Positions 11,599-25,797 are shown, counted from the first letter of the stretch. The stretch is 64,000 nucleotides of DNA from Amphiura filiformis (GCF_039555335.1 NC_092646.1:22256258-22320257), one strand, 5' to 3'. A program made the numbers and translations. Notes: generated from the sequence alone by a model not told the origin.

Positions 11599-13825
11599 GA
11601 AGACCTATATGATACCACCTGTCCCTATCCAAGCCTTAATAGTTTGATACTCGTACTTTTCATAAGTAGGCCTATTACAATATTATTTTGGAGTGCCTAT
11701 ATTATACCAGGTTGGACATCAATTTAATACAATAGAAGAAGGACAAAATTGATAAAGATATTATATATGACACGAAACAATAATGCATACAGTATTAAAA
11801 CTGAATTTACGCATAAGATGCATATAATTAGGAATAACCATCAAAATTTCATGTTGACCCTATTGCTACAAAAGATTGTTTTCTGAGTAGAACTAATCAA
11901 CAGAAGTATTTTGGTGGTTAAATGGTCAAAATCGGTCAAAAACTTTTCGAATTATGAATTATCAAAGTTTCCCATTCTGACCGGTCATTGGAACGAAATA
12001 AAAAGACAATGTCCAAAAATAGCAGTTGGGAGCAAAATTGGCATAAGCATATATTTACCTTTATATATTTCTTTATTTTAACATATTTGCAAACATGAAA
12101 CAAGCATATTGTGAAAGTATCAAAGGGGTTTCTTATGAAATGGCACTTAACTAGTCACTGGCATAACTTATTTTTCAAACCAAGGCATTGAAATCATGCA
12201 TTTAGAGGACATTTGCCAAAAATCATCCAAGATAGCCGATATGGCACAAAATCAAAATTGCACTAAGTAGGTGAACTTTTTTTTCACAACCAAGAATTTC
12301 AATGTTATTGGGTTTAATATGACCAATTAGTAGGTGTATGTAAACAAAATCTTAAGTTTTGAAGGTCATTGACTCATTCACAACAATAGAGATTATCCTC
12401 ATCATGCTCATGTGTATTCCTGTAGTATTCCTCATTCAAACCAAAGTAGCACTCAATACATTATGAGTATCTTTGTTCAAACCAATTCAATGCTTGACCT
12501 CGGAGTTACCTGCATGACTATCGCGGGCTATTTTGAAACAGTTATGGTTGCACATTCAGGTACTTCTTTTGAAAGTCCTAAACAAGGTATAGCCAGCAGC
12601 AAGTTGTAGATGTTATAGGCCTAAATATAAGAAAACGTTTAGGGTTAAGATCAGGTGAACAATACATCGAATGAGCACGAAACTTCACATTTATGTTCAG
12701 AAAGGTGTCTTCTTAACATGATTTGAAAGGAATATAAAAATTCCAAAGGGAAGCTGGTGATTTAATTTGTAACTCGAGATCTACTTGTTCAATTTTTTAA
12801 CCTTTTTACAGAGGGTATGATAGAGGTATTACTGGCAACTCTGCCAAATTACAGCTCAGTAGGCCACGTTTTTCACCTGATCTTACTGATTTGAATATTT
12901 TGTGCCATTCTTGAGCAGTGCTAAACTCAGCCACTGGCAATTAAGCGCACTGTGGCGATGGACCAATTTTTGACTCGCACTTACAGAAAAACAAAATAAG
13001 TTATGTTGCTGTAATTTGCAAGATAGTTACAAAATATAATTGGCAGTAACTTCCCCAAATTTTACAGAAAAATATTGAAAAATAAAAGAACGAGATCAAT
13101 TTAGAAATGTATGTGCAAGCAGTGCACAGTTGAGCTCCCTGCATGTCTATGGGAGTGTTCTAATCAAGTTGATGGTTCATTGGTCATCCCTAATATAATA
13201 TTGCTATATTTTCTACTTAAATAATCATAAATATTGTACCAACAGATAACTTCATGTGAGATCTGAGAAGACTACTACTGATATCAGCAGTAGATAGCAC
13301 GTTAGTTGCTTTCCTTTTAGGGGAATCTCAGATTCCTTTCCATTAGGCTTACAGTTTTACCCTTTTTGGGATGCAAAGAAATCACGAGTATAAAGCATAG
13401 ACGTACATCATTCATACAAGTTGAACTCATAAAAAGTCAAGTGGAAATAAAATAATACATAAAAGACACAATATTCTTGCATCAAGTTGTGTACGGTATA
13501 AGCCCAAGCACAAGACCGCGGGTCCAGGCTAGTCTTTGCGCCGGAAACATTAAGATAATGAGGCGGCAACCTTGTTAGTACGGTAAACCGTGAGGACCAC
13601 AGCTTATGTACATCTACCTCCAACAGCCTATACAATTAAGTCGCTGGTTGACAGGGACGAGGTTGTCAAGCGTTAAGCCTGCAAGGCCACTAAGACCAGG
13701 TTGAATTTGCGTTCAAGAAATCCGGCTAAAGTTAGGACTCGGGCTTCGAGAGCGGTCTAGGCTTAGTAGCCTCAAGGTCATCTTAAGCCTAAGGCTTACT
13801 AAAACTCCTATCGAGAAATTCGCCC
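10568..13825. mobile_element. 3.26-kb PIF/Harbinger-type element nested inside the 5-kb transposon
   Basis: The ends are perfect 15-bp inverted repeats GGGCGAATTTCTCGA. Flanking TTA duplications lie at 10565-10567 and 13826-13828. A three-base TWA duplication with GG(G/C) termini is typical of PIF/Harbinger. The left subterminal 300 bp repeats AGGCTT (about seven times, often as ACCAGGCTT). The right subterminal 200 bp carries the inverted and direct forms AAGCCT/AGGCTT. I find no transposase or Myb-like ORF; the interior is AT-rich with a CAT microsatellite. Non-autonomous. Confidence 0.8.
11526..11599. repeat. (CAT)n microsatellite, about 24 units
   Basis: A perfect trinucleotide run. It produces spurious poly-His (plus) and poly-Asp (minus) ORFs. 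It lies inside the nested element. Confidence 0.97.
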
Positions 13826-15020
13826 TTATAGGCCTATTGTTTCCACTTTCGGACTAACGTCTATTATATGTCTAGCGACCCTTTTTCGGACGAGCACACC
13901 GTCGAAGGAATTTTACGTGGCATATATTTTATTTGTCATTTGGTGTATTTTTTATGCTTTACAGTGGCAGGGGGAACGGGGCAAGAGTGGGATCCCTGTG
14001 TGCCATCACTATATTTAATATGCATGCTTCTTTTAAATATATTACGAGGCATGCATGGCGGGTCGAAAAATGCCGGGAATTAACCAGGAATATCGTATTG
14101 ATATAGGGCCTACATGTAGGTCTATATGATTAAAACATCAAAGATATGAAAGAAACAGATCACTGCATTTACATCTGTCCAGGATACGGGAGTGGCGAAT
14201 GTTTGATCTTTGCATAAACGTTTTAAGTACATAACATTATAGGCCTATATATGATTTTTTTTATGTCAATCCAAAATGCAACTTCAATTATAATGAGGCT
14301 AATCTTGTTTAAAATCAAATGACCAACTATCAAACTTTTGGCTCACAAGTTGTAGTCGCAGATGTCACAAAAGTATCATGGATTCTATTATTATCACGGT
14401 CAGTTTTGTTTTTGAGTGTAGGCCTAATAATTTAAAACTTAACTCTCGTCGGGTGGTTAAAACTTTTAAAAAATAACGTAAAAAAATAAAAACCAATACA
14501 TTTGGCATAAGTAAGCGTATAGCTGTCTCTCGTTTGCACGTGCATGTCAAGAAGCCAATGTGGTCTGGTTATGCTAACTTTAGAGCCCCGCTAAATAGCA
14601 GATACATGGCCTACTGCAAAATTTGGAAACAACAGCCAAGATTTTGTTTTTGGAATGGATTTGTATGAACAGTAACATTAATGTGGCGACTCAGTGGACT
14701 ATTAATATACATCCACGGCTCCAGTACAGCCAAGTGATAGGATTCCCCGGCCCATAAATGCAGGCATCCTTACTAGTAAACCACGGCCATGTTCACGGCC
14801 CATTCTACTGGTTGGAAAACCCGGGTAAGTTACGACATAATCCCGGCCCTCGCCCGGGTAAAGTCCCAGCCCAATTTCCCGGGGTTTTGGCCGACGTCAA
14901 GTCTTATACCAGTCCTGGCCAACACCCGGCTCCCCGGGACACATTTTGAGTCAAATCCCGGTCACGTGATGTCAAGTCCCGGACCATCCCCGGGTCCCCA
15001 GGGGCCGGGGTTGCATTTGA

Positions 15021-16193
<1,173 letters not shown>

Positions 16194-16203
16194 TCTCTAC
16201 TAC

Positions 16204-16576
16204 ATCCATGGTCAAAACGACATCAATGTTTATTTTGTTATGAGTCATTAAGATGTAGACGCAACTGGACTAGCCATCAAAGATGTCCAAGGTAATCATT
16301 TTTTAGCACTGGCAACTCTGGCACCTACTGGCAGCACTCGCAGGGCTCTGTCAACTTGTGCCCATCTTGCCATCTTAAGGGCACCTGTAACATATTTTCT
16401 GCATCATACAATCTGGGATTTTTTCAGTGTTTGTTTTATAGCTTGTTTTTCAACTTTTCAAGATTTATTCAGCATTGTCTAAAACATTGTGCATGTATTT
16501 GTTAAAATTTATATTATACTGTATTACTTTCTCGTCTTTGTATGTTGAATTTTAATCGAATAAAATCAATCAATCA
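16204..16576 (+). mobile_element. Retroposed element with 10-bp target duplication
   Basis: Flanked by TCTCTACTAC at 16194-16203 and 16577-16586. The 3' end is AATAAAATCAATCAATC, a polyadenylation-like signal plus a short tandem tail. Excising it rejoins a zinc-finger reading (CGKDFASSLYYLLVH). I do not recognise the body; it could be a LINE 3' fragment or SINE. Confidence 0.65.
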
Positions 16577-16919
16577 TCTCTACTACCTCCTTGTTCATCT
16601 AAGATGTCTTGATAAAAGACAATTCTAGTGTTAAGTGTGCAATGTGATTAGTAATAAATCACCATACCATGTTAAGACTCATTCAATGATGCATCAACAA
16701 CGAACATTCAAAGAAGCCTACAGAATGCACTCTTAAAAATATTACCTTGGATTTTAGATTCATGTCAAAAGAGCATGACTGAATAGTTTACATTATCAGA
16801 AATTCTTCAATCATTGATCTAATGCAAATGCATGAATGAATAGGGAAAACCATTTGACATGCTTAATCGAGGAAGCAACGGAAGTTGACTGGAGTAGGTG
16901 AAGGTTCACTATTTTAACA
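16577..16919 (+). pseudogene. Decayed finger sequence linking two arrays
   Basis: The first bases complete the finger interrupted by the retroposon. Beyond that, CATTATCAGAAATTCTTCAA and similar words look like finger debris without a frame. About 16803-16905 is duplicated at 21935-22030, marking the left edge of a larger duplicated module. Confidence 0.45.
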
Positions 16920-19194
16920 AAATTGTGATACATGTGGCAAAGCTTTCAGTGACAAATACCATCTGCTGATACATGTATGGCTTCATCAAGACATTAAACC
17001 ATACCAATGTACAAAATGTCACATGGTGTTTGCTCAAAAAAAGCGCTGGAGCAGCACATAAGAACACATACACAGGGGAGAAACCTTACCTGTGTGAAAC
17101 ATGTGGCAAATTTGGTTCAGGACCTGTAGCGAGTTCAAAGAAAAGAAAGTTGACTGGAATAGGTGAAGGACTGAAGGTTCACTATTGTAACAGAATTGTG
17201 ATACATGTGGCAAAGCTTTCAGTGACAAATACCATCTGCAGATACACGTATGGCTTCATCAAGACATTAAACCGTACCAATGTACAAAATGTCACATGGT
17301 GTTTGCTCAAAAAATGCACTGGAGCAGCACATAAGAACACATACACAGGGGAGAAACCTTACCTGTGTGAAACATGTGGCAATTAGGGTTCAGGACCTGT
17401 AGCGAGTTCAAAGAAAAGAAAGTTGACTGGAGTGAAGGACTGAAGGTTCACTATTTTAACAGAATTGTGATACATGTGGCAAAGCTTTCAGGGACAAATA
17501 CCATCTGCTGATACATGTATGGCTTCATCAAGACATTAAACCATACCAATGTACAAAATGTCACCTGGTGTTTGCTCAAAAAAATGCACTGGAGCAGCAC
17601 ATAAGAACACATACACAGGGGAGAAACCTTACCTGTGTGAAACATGTGGCAAATTTGGTTCAGGACCTGTAGCGAGTTCAAAGAAAAGAAAGTTGACTGG
17701 AATAGGTGAAGGACTGAAGGTTCACTATTTTAACAGAATTGTGATACATGTGGCAAAGCTTTCAGTGACAAATACCATCTGCTGATACATGTATGGCTTC
17801 ATCAAGACATTAAACCGTACCAATGTACAAAATGTCACATGGTGTTTGCTCAAAAAAAAGCGCTGGAGCAGCACATAAGAACACATACACAGGGGAGAAA
17901 CCTTACCTGTGTGAAACATGTGGCAAATTTGGTTCAGGACTTGTAGCGAGTTCAAAGAAAAGAAAGTTGACTGGAATAGGTGAAGGACTGAAGGTTCACT
18001 ATTTTAACAGAATTGTGATACATGTGGCAAAGCTTTCAGTGACAAATACCATCTGCTGATACATGTATGGCTTCATCAAGACATTAAACCTTACCCATGT
18101 ACAAAATGTCACATGGTGTTTGCTCAAAAAAATGCGCTGGAGCAGCACATAAGAACACATACACAGGGGAGAAACCTTAATTACCTGTGAAACATGTGGC
18201 AAATTTGGTTCAGGACCTGTAGCGAGTTCAAAGAAAAGAAAGTTGACTGGAATAGGTGAAGGACTGAAGGTTCACTATTTTAACAGAATTGTGACAAATA
18301 CCATCTGCTGATACATGTATGGCTTCATCAAGACATTAAACCGTACCAATGTACAAAATGTCACATGGTGTTTGCTCAAAAAAATGCACTGGAGCAGCAC
18401 ATAAGAACACATACACAGGGGAGAAACCTTACCTGTGTGAAACATGTGGCAAATTTGGTTCAGGACCTGTAGCGAGTTCAAAGAAAAGAAAGTTGACTGG
18501 AATAGGTGAAGGACTGAAGGTTCACTATTTTAACAGAATTAAGATACATGTGGCAAAGCTTTCAGTGACAAATACCATCTGCTGATACATGTATGGCTTC
18601 ATCAAGACATTAAACCGTACCAATGTACAAAATGTCACATGGTGTTTGCTCAAAAAAAAGCGCTGGAGCAGCACATAAGAACACATACACAGGGGAGGAA
18701 CCTTACCTGTGTGAAACATGTGGCAATGGGTTCAGGACCTGTAGCGAGTTCAAAGAAAAGAAAGTTGACTGGAGTAGGTGAAGGACTGAAGGTTCACTAT
18801 TTTAACAGAATTGTGATACATGTGGCAAAGCTTTCAAGTTTCAGTGACAAATACCATCTGCTGATTCATGTATGGCTTCATCAAGACATTAAACCGTACC
18901 AATGTACAAAATGTCACATGGTGCTGCTGATACAAGTCATGTATGGCTTCATCAAGACATTAAACCGTACCAATGTACAAAATGTCACATGGTGTTTGCT
19001 CAAAAAAATGCGCTGGAGCAGCAAATAAGAACACATACACAGGGGAGAAACCTTACCTGTGTGAAACATGTAGCAAAGGGTTCAGGACTTGTAGCGAGTT
19101 CAGTACAAATACGCAGAGACACAAAGGAATCAAACCATACAGATGTGTACATTTTAACAGAATTTTTGTCATTTATCACATAATAATGTGGTAA
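16920..19194 (+). repeat. Tandem array of a ~274-bp zinc-finger unit, copy A
   Basis: Eight units start with GATACATGTGGCAAAGCTTT near 16927, 17200, 17469, 17743, 18017, 18292 (truncated), 18543 and 18815. A shorter terminal unit follows. Each encodes a finger pair, [18 protein letters not shown] and YQCTKCHMVFAQKNALEQH, then a third half-finger YLCETCGK. The third is out of frame because of two extra bases in the linker (CATACACAGGGG instead of CATACAGGGG). Most units then carry a second shift (GGCAAATTTGG versus GGCAAAGGG). A 100-bp non-finger segment with AAGAAAAGAAAGTTGACTGG closes the unit. The 274-bp period is not a multiple of three, so no protein can run through it. The final unit retains a nearly normal CSEFSTNTQRHKGIKPYRCV ending. 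Confidence 0.9.
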
Positions 19195-19452
19195 TCAAAA
19201 GAGTTTAGAATTTTCTATAACCCTTTCTATAACAATTCCTGCCATAGTGGATTGTTACTTTTAAAAATATGTACAATATTTTTGCCATCATGAGTGACAC
19301 TCAAACATGGCCGTAGAACCTGAGCTCACCTAAGCCTCTTTCTTTCTATTTATTTTGTATCCAATGATTTGATCTCATGTCTGGAATATCAAGACGTGAA
19401 ACTATACTGTTGTTGGGTAAAAACATTGATGTTACAATGTATATATTATAAA
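19195..19452. repeat. Duplicated non-coding module
   Basis: The block beginning GTTTAGAATT and containing TATAACCCTTTCTATAACAA recurs at 24893-25156 and 28485-28731, each time just after finger sequence and just before a foldback element. It may be the old 3' UTR/intron of the plus-strand ZNF gene. Confidence 0.7.
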
Positions 19453-19993
19453 CTAGCCTTAAAAAGAAACTTATAATTTTTCACAAGGTCATATCTTACA
19501 ATCCTGTCCATAAAAATGAACAAAAATGGCACAACAGCAAAATGCACTGAACATGGAACAGCCTCCTGGACCACATTCACAGCCCAATAATTGGCAACCA
19601 ACACAAGAAATCTGTGAGTAAATGGAATAGTGTGGAACATAACCTGTTTCTTAAAGAAAGTGTGTGAAAAGCAGAAGCAGCCCTGTTCTATATATACTAT
19701 TCCACTAACTCTTTTGAAATAATCACCTGTGTAATGAACTTGTATGCATTCTCAAAGATTTCTTTTGTTGGGTTCCAATTAATTCGCCTGTGAATGTGGT
19801 CACGGAAGCTGTTCCGTGTCAGTGCATTTTGCTGGTGTGTCAGTTGGACAACTGTTTGGTTACTGACCAGTGTTGAGTAGACTATTGAAGTAATCCTGTG
19901 TGCAATTTTTGTTAATTTCTATGGACAGGATTTTAAGATACATGTATGACCTTGTGAAAAAGTTTGTGAAAAAAAGGTTTTTTTGGAGGCCAG
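19453..19993. mobile_element. Foldback element of the ZNF cluster, copy 1
   Basis: The left arm starts GCCTTAAAAAGAAAC and contains CACATTCACAGCCCAATAAT. The right arm contains the diverged inverse (GTGAATGTGGTCACGGAAGC) and ends TTTTTTGGAGGCCAG. Arms of about 250 bp meet near 19700. Relatives lie at 25157-26175, about 27130-27540 and 28732-29298. Confidence 0.75.
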
Positions 19994-20202
19994 TTTACAT
20001 TAATTAGTCATTTCCATTTGGATTTAGAGTTTCCATATGGATATCTTTGCAAGTAAGCAAAGGAATCCAAACCAGTACCAATCTGTCAGAAACACAAACA
20101 TTCTATTTCCCATAACAAAGACTTCTTCTAAGAACCGTAGATAATTTTTATCAAATGAAAGTAGTGCGTGTTGACATCATTAGATTTTTTTTTCGAATAT
20201 AG
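19994..20202 (+). promoter_or_regulatory. Intron-like end with splice acceptor
   Basis: A pyrimidine-rich run (ATTTTTTTTTCGAATATAG) ends in AG at 20201-20202. It comes right before GAATTCATACAGGAGGAAG, where a canonical finger linker resumes. The same arrangement is at 26376-26389 (AG at 26388-26389), supporting a real ancestral 3' splice site with a phase-1 intron inside the linker. Confidence 0.5.
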
Positions 20203-20600
<398 letters not shown>

Positions 20601-20611
20601 TAATCGCGTCT

Positions 20612-21893
20612 CAAAATGCTAATGACAATACTCGCACTCGAGTCGTTTTTCTTTCGTGTGTCCTATGTGATTCGAGAGGAATCTTCTCTGTAGAAACGAC
20701 TGTCCACAGATATCGCATTGGTACGACCCTTTGTTACCGTGCAATTCTGTAACATGCGTTATGACTTCACCTTTTGTCGCAAATAAAATCTCACAAAACT
20801 CGCACTGATACGGTTTGCCAGCAGTGTGCGTTTTTAAATGTAAATTCAGCTGCCCATTTTGTAAAAATAATTTTCCACAGAATTGACACGCATAATTACG
20901 TTTTCTGTGCGTACCCTCGTGTTTTGTCGATCGTAACAAAACGTCTAAAACACATGCTGCATTTATGCGGTTTTTCTGTGTGTACTTTCAAGTGTCTATT
21001 ATAACAACTCTTCCAATCAAAACTTTGCTCGCAATATTCGCACTGATATTGTGGTTTCTCTTTGGTGTGTGTGTGTATCCTTTCATGTATAATAAGGTAT
21101 TCATTAGTAGCAAACGCCTGTGGGCAATACCGACATTGAAACGGTGTACCATTGTGAACTCTCATGTGACGGTCAAGAGTGATTGGTCCCGCAAAACACT
21201 TACCGCATTGTTGGCATGGAAACCGTGTGTGGTACGTGTGGCGGCGTTTGGATTATACAGCGATTTTTCATTTATAAAAATTCTGGCTGCAAAACTGGCA
21301 CTTAAAAGATGTGGCGTGTATTTTACTATGCACCTGTAAGTAGCATTTAGTTGCAAACGACTCGGCACAATATTCACACTTATATGGTGTGTCCTCACTG
21401 TGTACTTTCACGATATGATTCTCTAACCGCTTGGGCCCAGGAAGACGTTTGGCACAATATTGGCAAGAAAACTTTGATTCGTAGGAATGTCATCGCACAT
21501 GAGACTTCAATTGCTTCTCATTCGCATATTTATTTGAACACAAGTCACATTGATAAGGTCTGTCATTGGTAACGCTTTCTTTCGTTACAATTCTGATGGA
21601 TTTGATCTTACAATAATCATGATCAATATCAGCACTGAGACACTGGCTAGCTCTTAAGAGGGCTGATCTGTTCCTGTCTCTAGAGGCATAACCGTTGAAC
21701 AATTTCTGGTACCTTGATTTCTGTTTGCTACAAGTTTTGCTGTACTTGTATTTCTTTTTGTGTCTGTTGACATGGCGTTATCATCTGCAATGGTCGGAGA
21801 GATTGAGTTTACAAAATGTACAGGAAAACGGCGTACACTTTCATGTCTTCTTCAGCTTTCAGCCGTGGACCCATTGTGAAGGTGCTTATGTCT
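20612..21893 (-). pseudogene. Multi-C2H2 zinc-finger pseudogene, minus strand
   Basis: This is a close paralogue of the better preserved gene at 29483-31145. Fingers in order from the 5' side include YQCDLCSNKYANEKQLKSH, FQCRYCPQAFATNEYLIIH, YQCEYCEQSFDWKSCYNRH and YACQFCGKLFLQNGQLNLH. Then come YQCEFCEILFATKGEVITH, YQCDICGQSFLQRRFLSNH and the start of LECEYCH. The frame changes at least four times (around 20930, 21165, 21400-21490 and 21710). The N-terminal finger is scrambled and an HTHT insertion enlarges one linker. The 3' half, present in the paralogue, is missing because of the head-on junction at about 20600. It probably made a nuclear DNA-binding protein before decay. Confidence 0.85.
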
Positions 21894-21927
21894 ACAATGT
21901 AGATTGATTCTAATCAATTATTCTCTT

Positions 21928-23586
21928 GTATAAATCATTGATCTAATGCAAATGTATGAATGAATAGGGAAAAACATTTGACATGCTTAATCGAGGAAGC
22001 AACGAAAGTTGACATTCAAGGAAGAAAAGAAAGTTGACTGGAGTAGGTGAAGGACTGAAGGTTCACTATTTTAACAGAATTGTGATACATGTGGCAAAGC
22101 TTTCAGTGACAAATACCATCTGCTGATACATGTATGGCTTCATCAAGACATTAAACCGTACCAATGAACAAAATGTCACATGTTGCTGCTGATACATGTA
22201 TGGCTTCATCAAAACATTAAACCGTACCAATGAACAAAATGTCACATAGTGTTTGCTCAAAAAAATGCGCTGGAGCAGCACATAAGAACACATACACAGG
22301 GGAGAAACCTTACCTGTGTGAAACATTTGGCAAAGGGTTCAGGACCTGTAGCGAGTTCAAAGAAAAGAAAGTTGACTGGAGTAGGTGAAGGACTGAAGGT
22401 TCACTATTTTAACAGAATTGTGATACATGTGGCAAAGCTTTCAGTGACAAATACCATCTGCTGATACATGTATGGCTTCATCAAGACATTAAACCGTACC
22501 AATGAACAAAATGTCACATGGTGCTGCTGATCATGTATGGCTTCATCAAGACATTAAACCGCACCAATGAACAAAATGTCACATGGTGCTGCTGAACATG
22601 TATGGCTTCATCAAGACATTAAACCGTACCAATGAACAAAATGTCACATGGTGCTGCTGATACATGTATGGCTTCATCAAGACATTAAACCGTACCAATG
22701 AACAAAATGTCACATGGTGTTTGCTCAAAAAAATGCGCTGGAGCAGCACATAAGAACACATACACAGGGGAGAAACCTTACCTGTGTGAAACATGTTGCA
22801 AAGGGTTCAGGACCTGTAGCGAGTTCAAAGAAAAGAAAGTTGACTGGAGTAGGTGAAGGACTGAAGGTTCACTATTTTAACAGAATTGTGATACATGTGG
22901 CAAAGCTTTCAGTGACAAATACCATCTGCTTCATCAAGACATTAAACCGTACCAATGTACAAAATGTCACATGGTGTTTGCTCAAAAAAATGCGCTGGAG
23001 CAGCACATAAGAACACATACACAGGGGAGAAACCTTACCTGTGTGAAACATGTGGCAATGGGTTCAGGACCTGTAGCGAGTTCAAAGAAAAGAAAGTTGA
23101 CTGGAGTAGGTGAAGGACTGAAGGTTCACTATTTTAACAGAATTGTGATACATGTGGCAAAGCTTTCAGTGACAAATACCATCTGCTGATACATGTATGG
23201 CTTCATCAAGACATTAAACCGTACCAATGTACAAAATGTCACATGGTGCTGCTGATACATGTATGGCTTCATCAAGACATTAAACCGTACCAATGTACAA
23301 AATGTCACATGGTGTTTTAATTTGCTCAAAGAAAGTTGACTGGAATAGGTGAAGGACTGAAGGTTCACTATTTTAACAGAATTGTGATACATGTGGCAAA
23401 GCTTTCAGTGACAAATACCATCAGCTGATACATGTATGGCTTCATCAAGACATTAAACCGTACCAATGTACAAAATGTCACATGGTGTTTGCTCAAAAAA
23501 ATGCGCTGGAGCAGCACATACATGTAAGAACACATACACAGGGGAGAAACCTTACCTGTGTGAAACATTTGGCAAAGGGTTCAGAA
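21928..23586 (+). repeat. Zinc-finger unit array, copy B, with internal ~70-bp sub-repeats
   Basis: It starts with the module edge shared with 16803-16905 and continues with ~274-bp units like copy A. It has in addition short tandem duplications of CATGTATGGCTTCATCAAGA plus the next 50 bases, at 22131-22250 and four times at 22468-22710. In those sub-units the first knuckle cysteine TGT is TGA (ACCAATGAACAAAATGTCAC), a shared stop. The linker lesion CATACACAGGGG is present throughout. Copy B is therefore an independently rearranged offspring of the same dead unit. Confidence 0.85.
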
Positions 23587-24752
23587 CCTGTAGCGAGTTC
23601 AGTACAAATACGCAGAGACACAAAGGAATCAAACCATACAGATGTGTACATTGTCATATGCATTGTACCACGCAATCTGATCTGAAAAGACACCTGTAGC
23701 GAGTTCAGTACACACACGCAGAGACACAAAGGAATCAAACCATACAGATGTGTACATTGTCATATGCATTGTACCACGCAATCTGATCTGAAAAGACACC
23801 TGTAGCGAGTTCAGTACACACACGCAGACACAAAGGAATCAAACCATACAGATGTGTACATTGTCATATGCATTGTACCACGCAATCTGATCTGAAAAGA
23901 CACCTGTAGCGAGTTCAGTACACACACGCAGAGACACAAAGGAATCAAACCATACAGATGTGTACATTGTCATATGCATTGTACCACACAATCTGATCTG
24001 AAAAGACACCTGTAGCGAGTTCAGTACACACACGCAGAGACACAAAGGAATCAAACCATACAGATGTGTACATTGTCATATGCATTGTACCACGCAATCT
24101 GATCTGAAAAGACACCTGTAGCGAGTTCAGTACACACACGCAGAGACACAAAGGAATCAAACCATACAGATGTGTACATTGTCATATGCATTGTACCACG
24201 CAATCTGATCTGAAGACACCTGTAGCGAGTTCAGTACACACACGCAGAGACACAAAGGAATCAAACCATACAGATGTGTACATTGTCATATGCATTGTAC
24301 CACGCAATCTGATCTGAAAAGACACCTGTAGCGAGTTCAGTACACACACGCAGAGACACAAAGGAATCAAACCATACAGATGTGTACATTGTCATATGCA
24401 TTGTACCACGCAATCTGATCTGAAAAGACACCTGTAGCGAGTTCAGTACACACACGCAGAGACACAAAGGAATCAAACCATACAGATGTGTACATTGTCA
24501 TATGCATTGTACCACGCAAATCTGATCTGAAAAGACACCTGTAGCGAGTTCAGTACACACACGCAGAGACACAAAGGAATCAAACCATACAGATGTGTAC
24601 ATTGTCATATGCATTGTACCACGCAATCTGATCTGAAAAGACACCTGTAGCGAGTTCAGTACACACACGCAGAGACACAAAGGAATCAAACCATACAGAT
24701 GTGTACATTGTCATATGCATTGTACCACGCAATCTGATCTGAAAAGACACGT
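23587..24752 (+). repeat. 106-bp satellite derived from one and a half zinc fingers, about 11 units
   Basis: Units start CCTGTAGCGAGTTCAGTACA at 23587, 23693, 23799 and then about every 106 bp (one of 102, one of about 104 and one of 107) up to 24752. They are nearly identical. Each fuses the tail of one finger (CSEFST.TQRHKGIK) to a full finger PYRCVHCHMHCTTQSDLKRH and then jumps back to CCTGTAG, giving Leu-stop. The first unit still joins upstream finger sequence normally. The last reads on into the natural continuation GTGATAACTCACAG. The period of 106 is 84 + 22, not a multiple of three. High identity suggests recent amplification. Confidence 0.93.
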
Positions 24753-24892
24753 GATAACTCACAGCCACAACACAACATTACATGAACCATACCAGTGTAC
24801 ACAATGTCAGAAAGCATTTGCATACAAATGTGATCAAACCATACAGATGTGTACATTTTAACAGAATTTTTGTCATTTATCAATATGGTAAT
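24753..24892 (+). pseudogene. Finger remnant after the 106-bp satellite
   Basis: Reads VITHSHNTT, then YQCTQCQKAFAYKCDQT and IQMCTF. Two partial fingers are fused, as at the end of copy A. Confidence 0.6.
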
Positions 24893-25156
24893 CAAAAGAG
24901 TTTAGAATTGGGAGTTCAGACTTTCTATAACCCTTTCTATAACAATTCCTGCCATAGTGGATTGTTACTTTTAAAAATATGTACAATATTTTTGCCATCA
25001 TGAGTGACACTCAAACATGTCAGTAGAACCTGAGCTCACCTAAGCCTCTTTATTTCTATTTATTTTGTATCCAATGATTTGATCTCATGTCTGGAATATC
25101 AAGACGTGAAACTATACTGTTGTTGGGTAAAAACATTGATGTTACAATGTATATAA
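24893..25156. repeat. Duplicated non-coding module, copy 2
   Basis: Near-identical to 19195-19452 and 28485-28731. Confidence 0.7.
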
Positions 25157-25528
25157 ACTGGCCTTAAAAAGAAACTTATAATTTTTCACACGGTCATATC
25201 TTACAATCCTGTCCATAAAAATGAACAAAAATGGCACTTGACAGTAACTAAACAGTTGTCCAACTGACACAACAGCAAAATGCACTGAACATGGAACAGC
25301 CTCCTGGACCACATTCACAGCCCAATAATTGGCAACCAACACAAGAAATCTGTGAGTAAATGGAATAGTGTGGAACATAACCTGTTTCTTAAAGTATGTG
25401 AAAAGCAGAAGCAGCCCTGTTCTATATACTATTCCACTAACTTCTTGAAGATGTTCATCAGGACTGTTCATGTTAAACTGATATTTGTAATTTCATACAA
25501 CTAGTCCAAAAATTTCCACTTACTTGCA

Positions 25529-25563
25529 GACGTTTCGGAAACTCACAGTTTCCTTTATCGATG
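25529..25563 (-). ncRNA. Degenerate hammerhead-ribozyme-like motif, left arm
   Basis: Exact inverted copy of the motif at 25798-25832, with the same altered core. Confidence 0.4.
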
Positions 25564-25797
25564 CTATTGTTGCAGTGACGATCTGTGTACAGCGTAGGCA
25601 AAGAGAGTGATAGATATAAGAGATGGATTAAGGAGGCAATCACCATCAGAAAGCGGGGAAAAACCATGAACCGAGACGAGGGGCAATACAACTTGAGTCA
25701 CGTCTTTGACGATCTGATAGCTGAGAAATCAACTGGCAACTCGGTTGCTAAGCAGCAAAAATCATCTGCTGTACACAGATCGTCACTGCAACAATAG

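Noticed and set aside
11411-11727. Poly-His / poly-Asp ORFs
   Set aside because: They are translations of the (CAT)n microsatellite inside a transposon; no other coding support.
16920-19194. Programmed ribosomal frameshift to explain the conserved linker lesion
   Set aside because: No slippery heptamer or downstream structure is apparent at CATACACAGGGG. A second lesion and stops follow in most units, so shared ancestry of a dead unit is simpler.
23587-24752. CRISPR array
   Set aside because: Regular direct repeats, but there are no unique spacers. The whole 106 bp repeats and it is finger-derived eukaryotic DNA.
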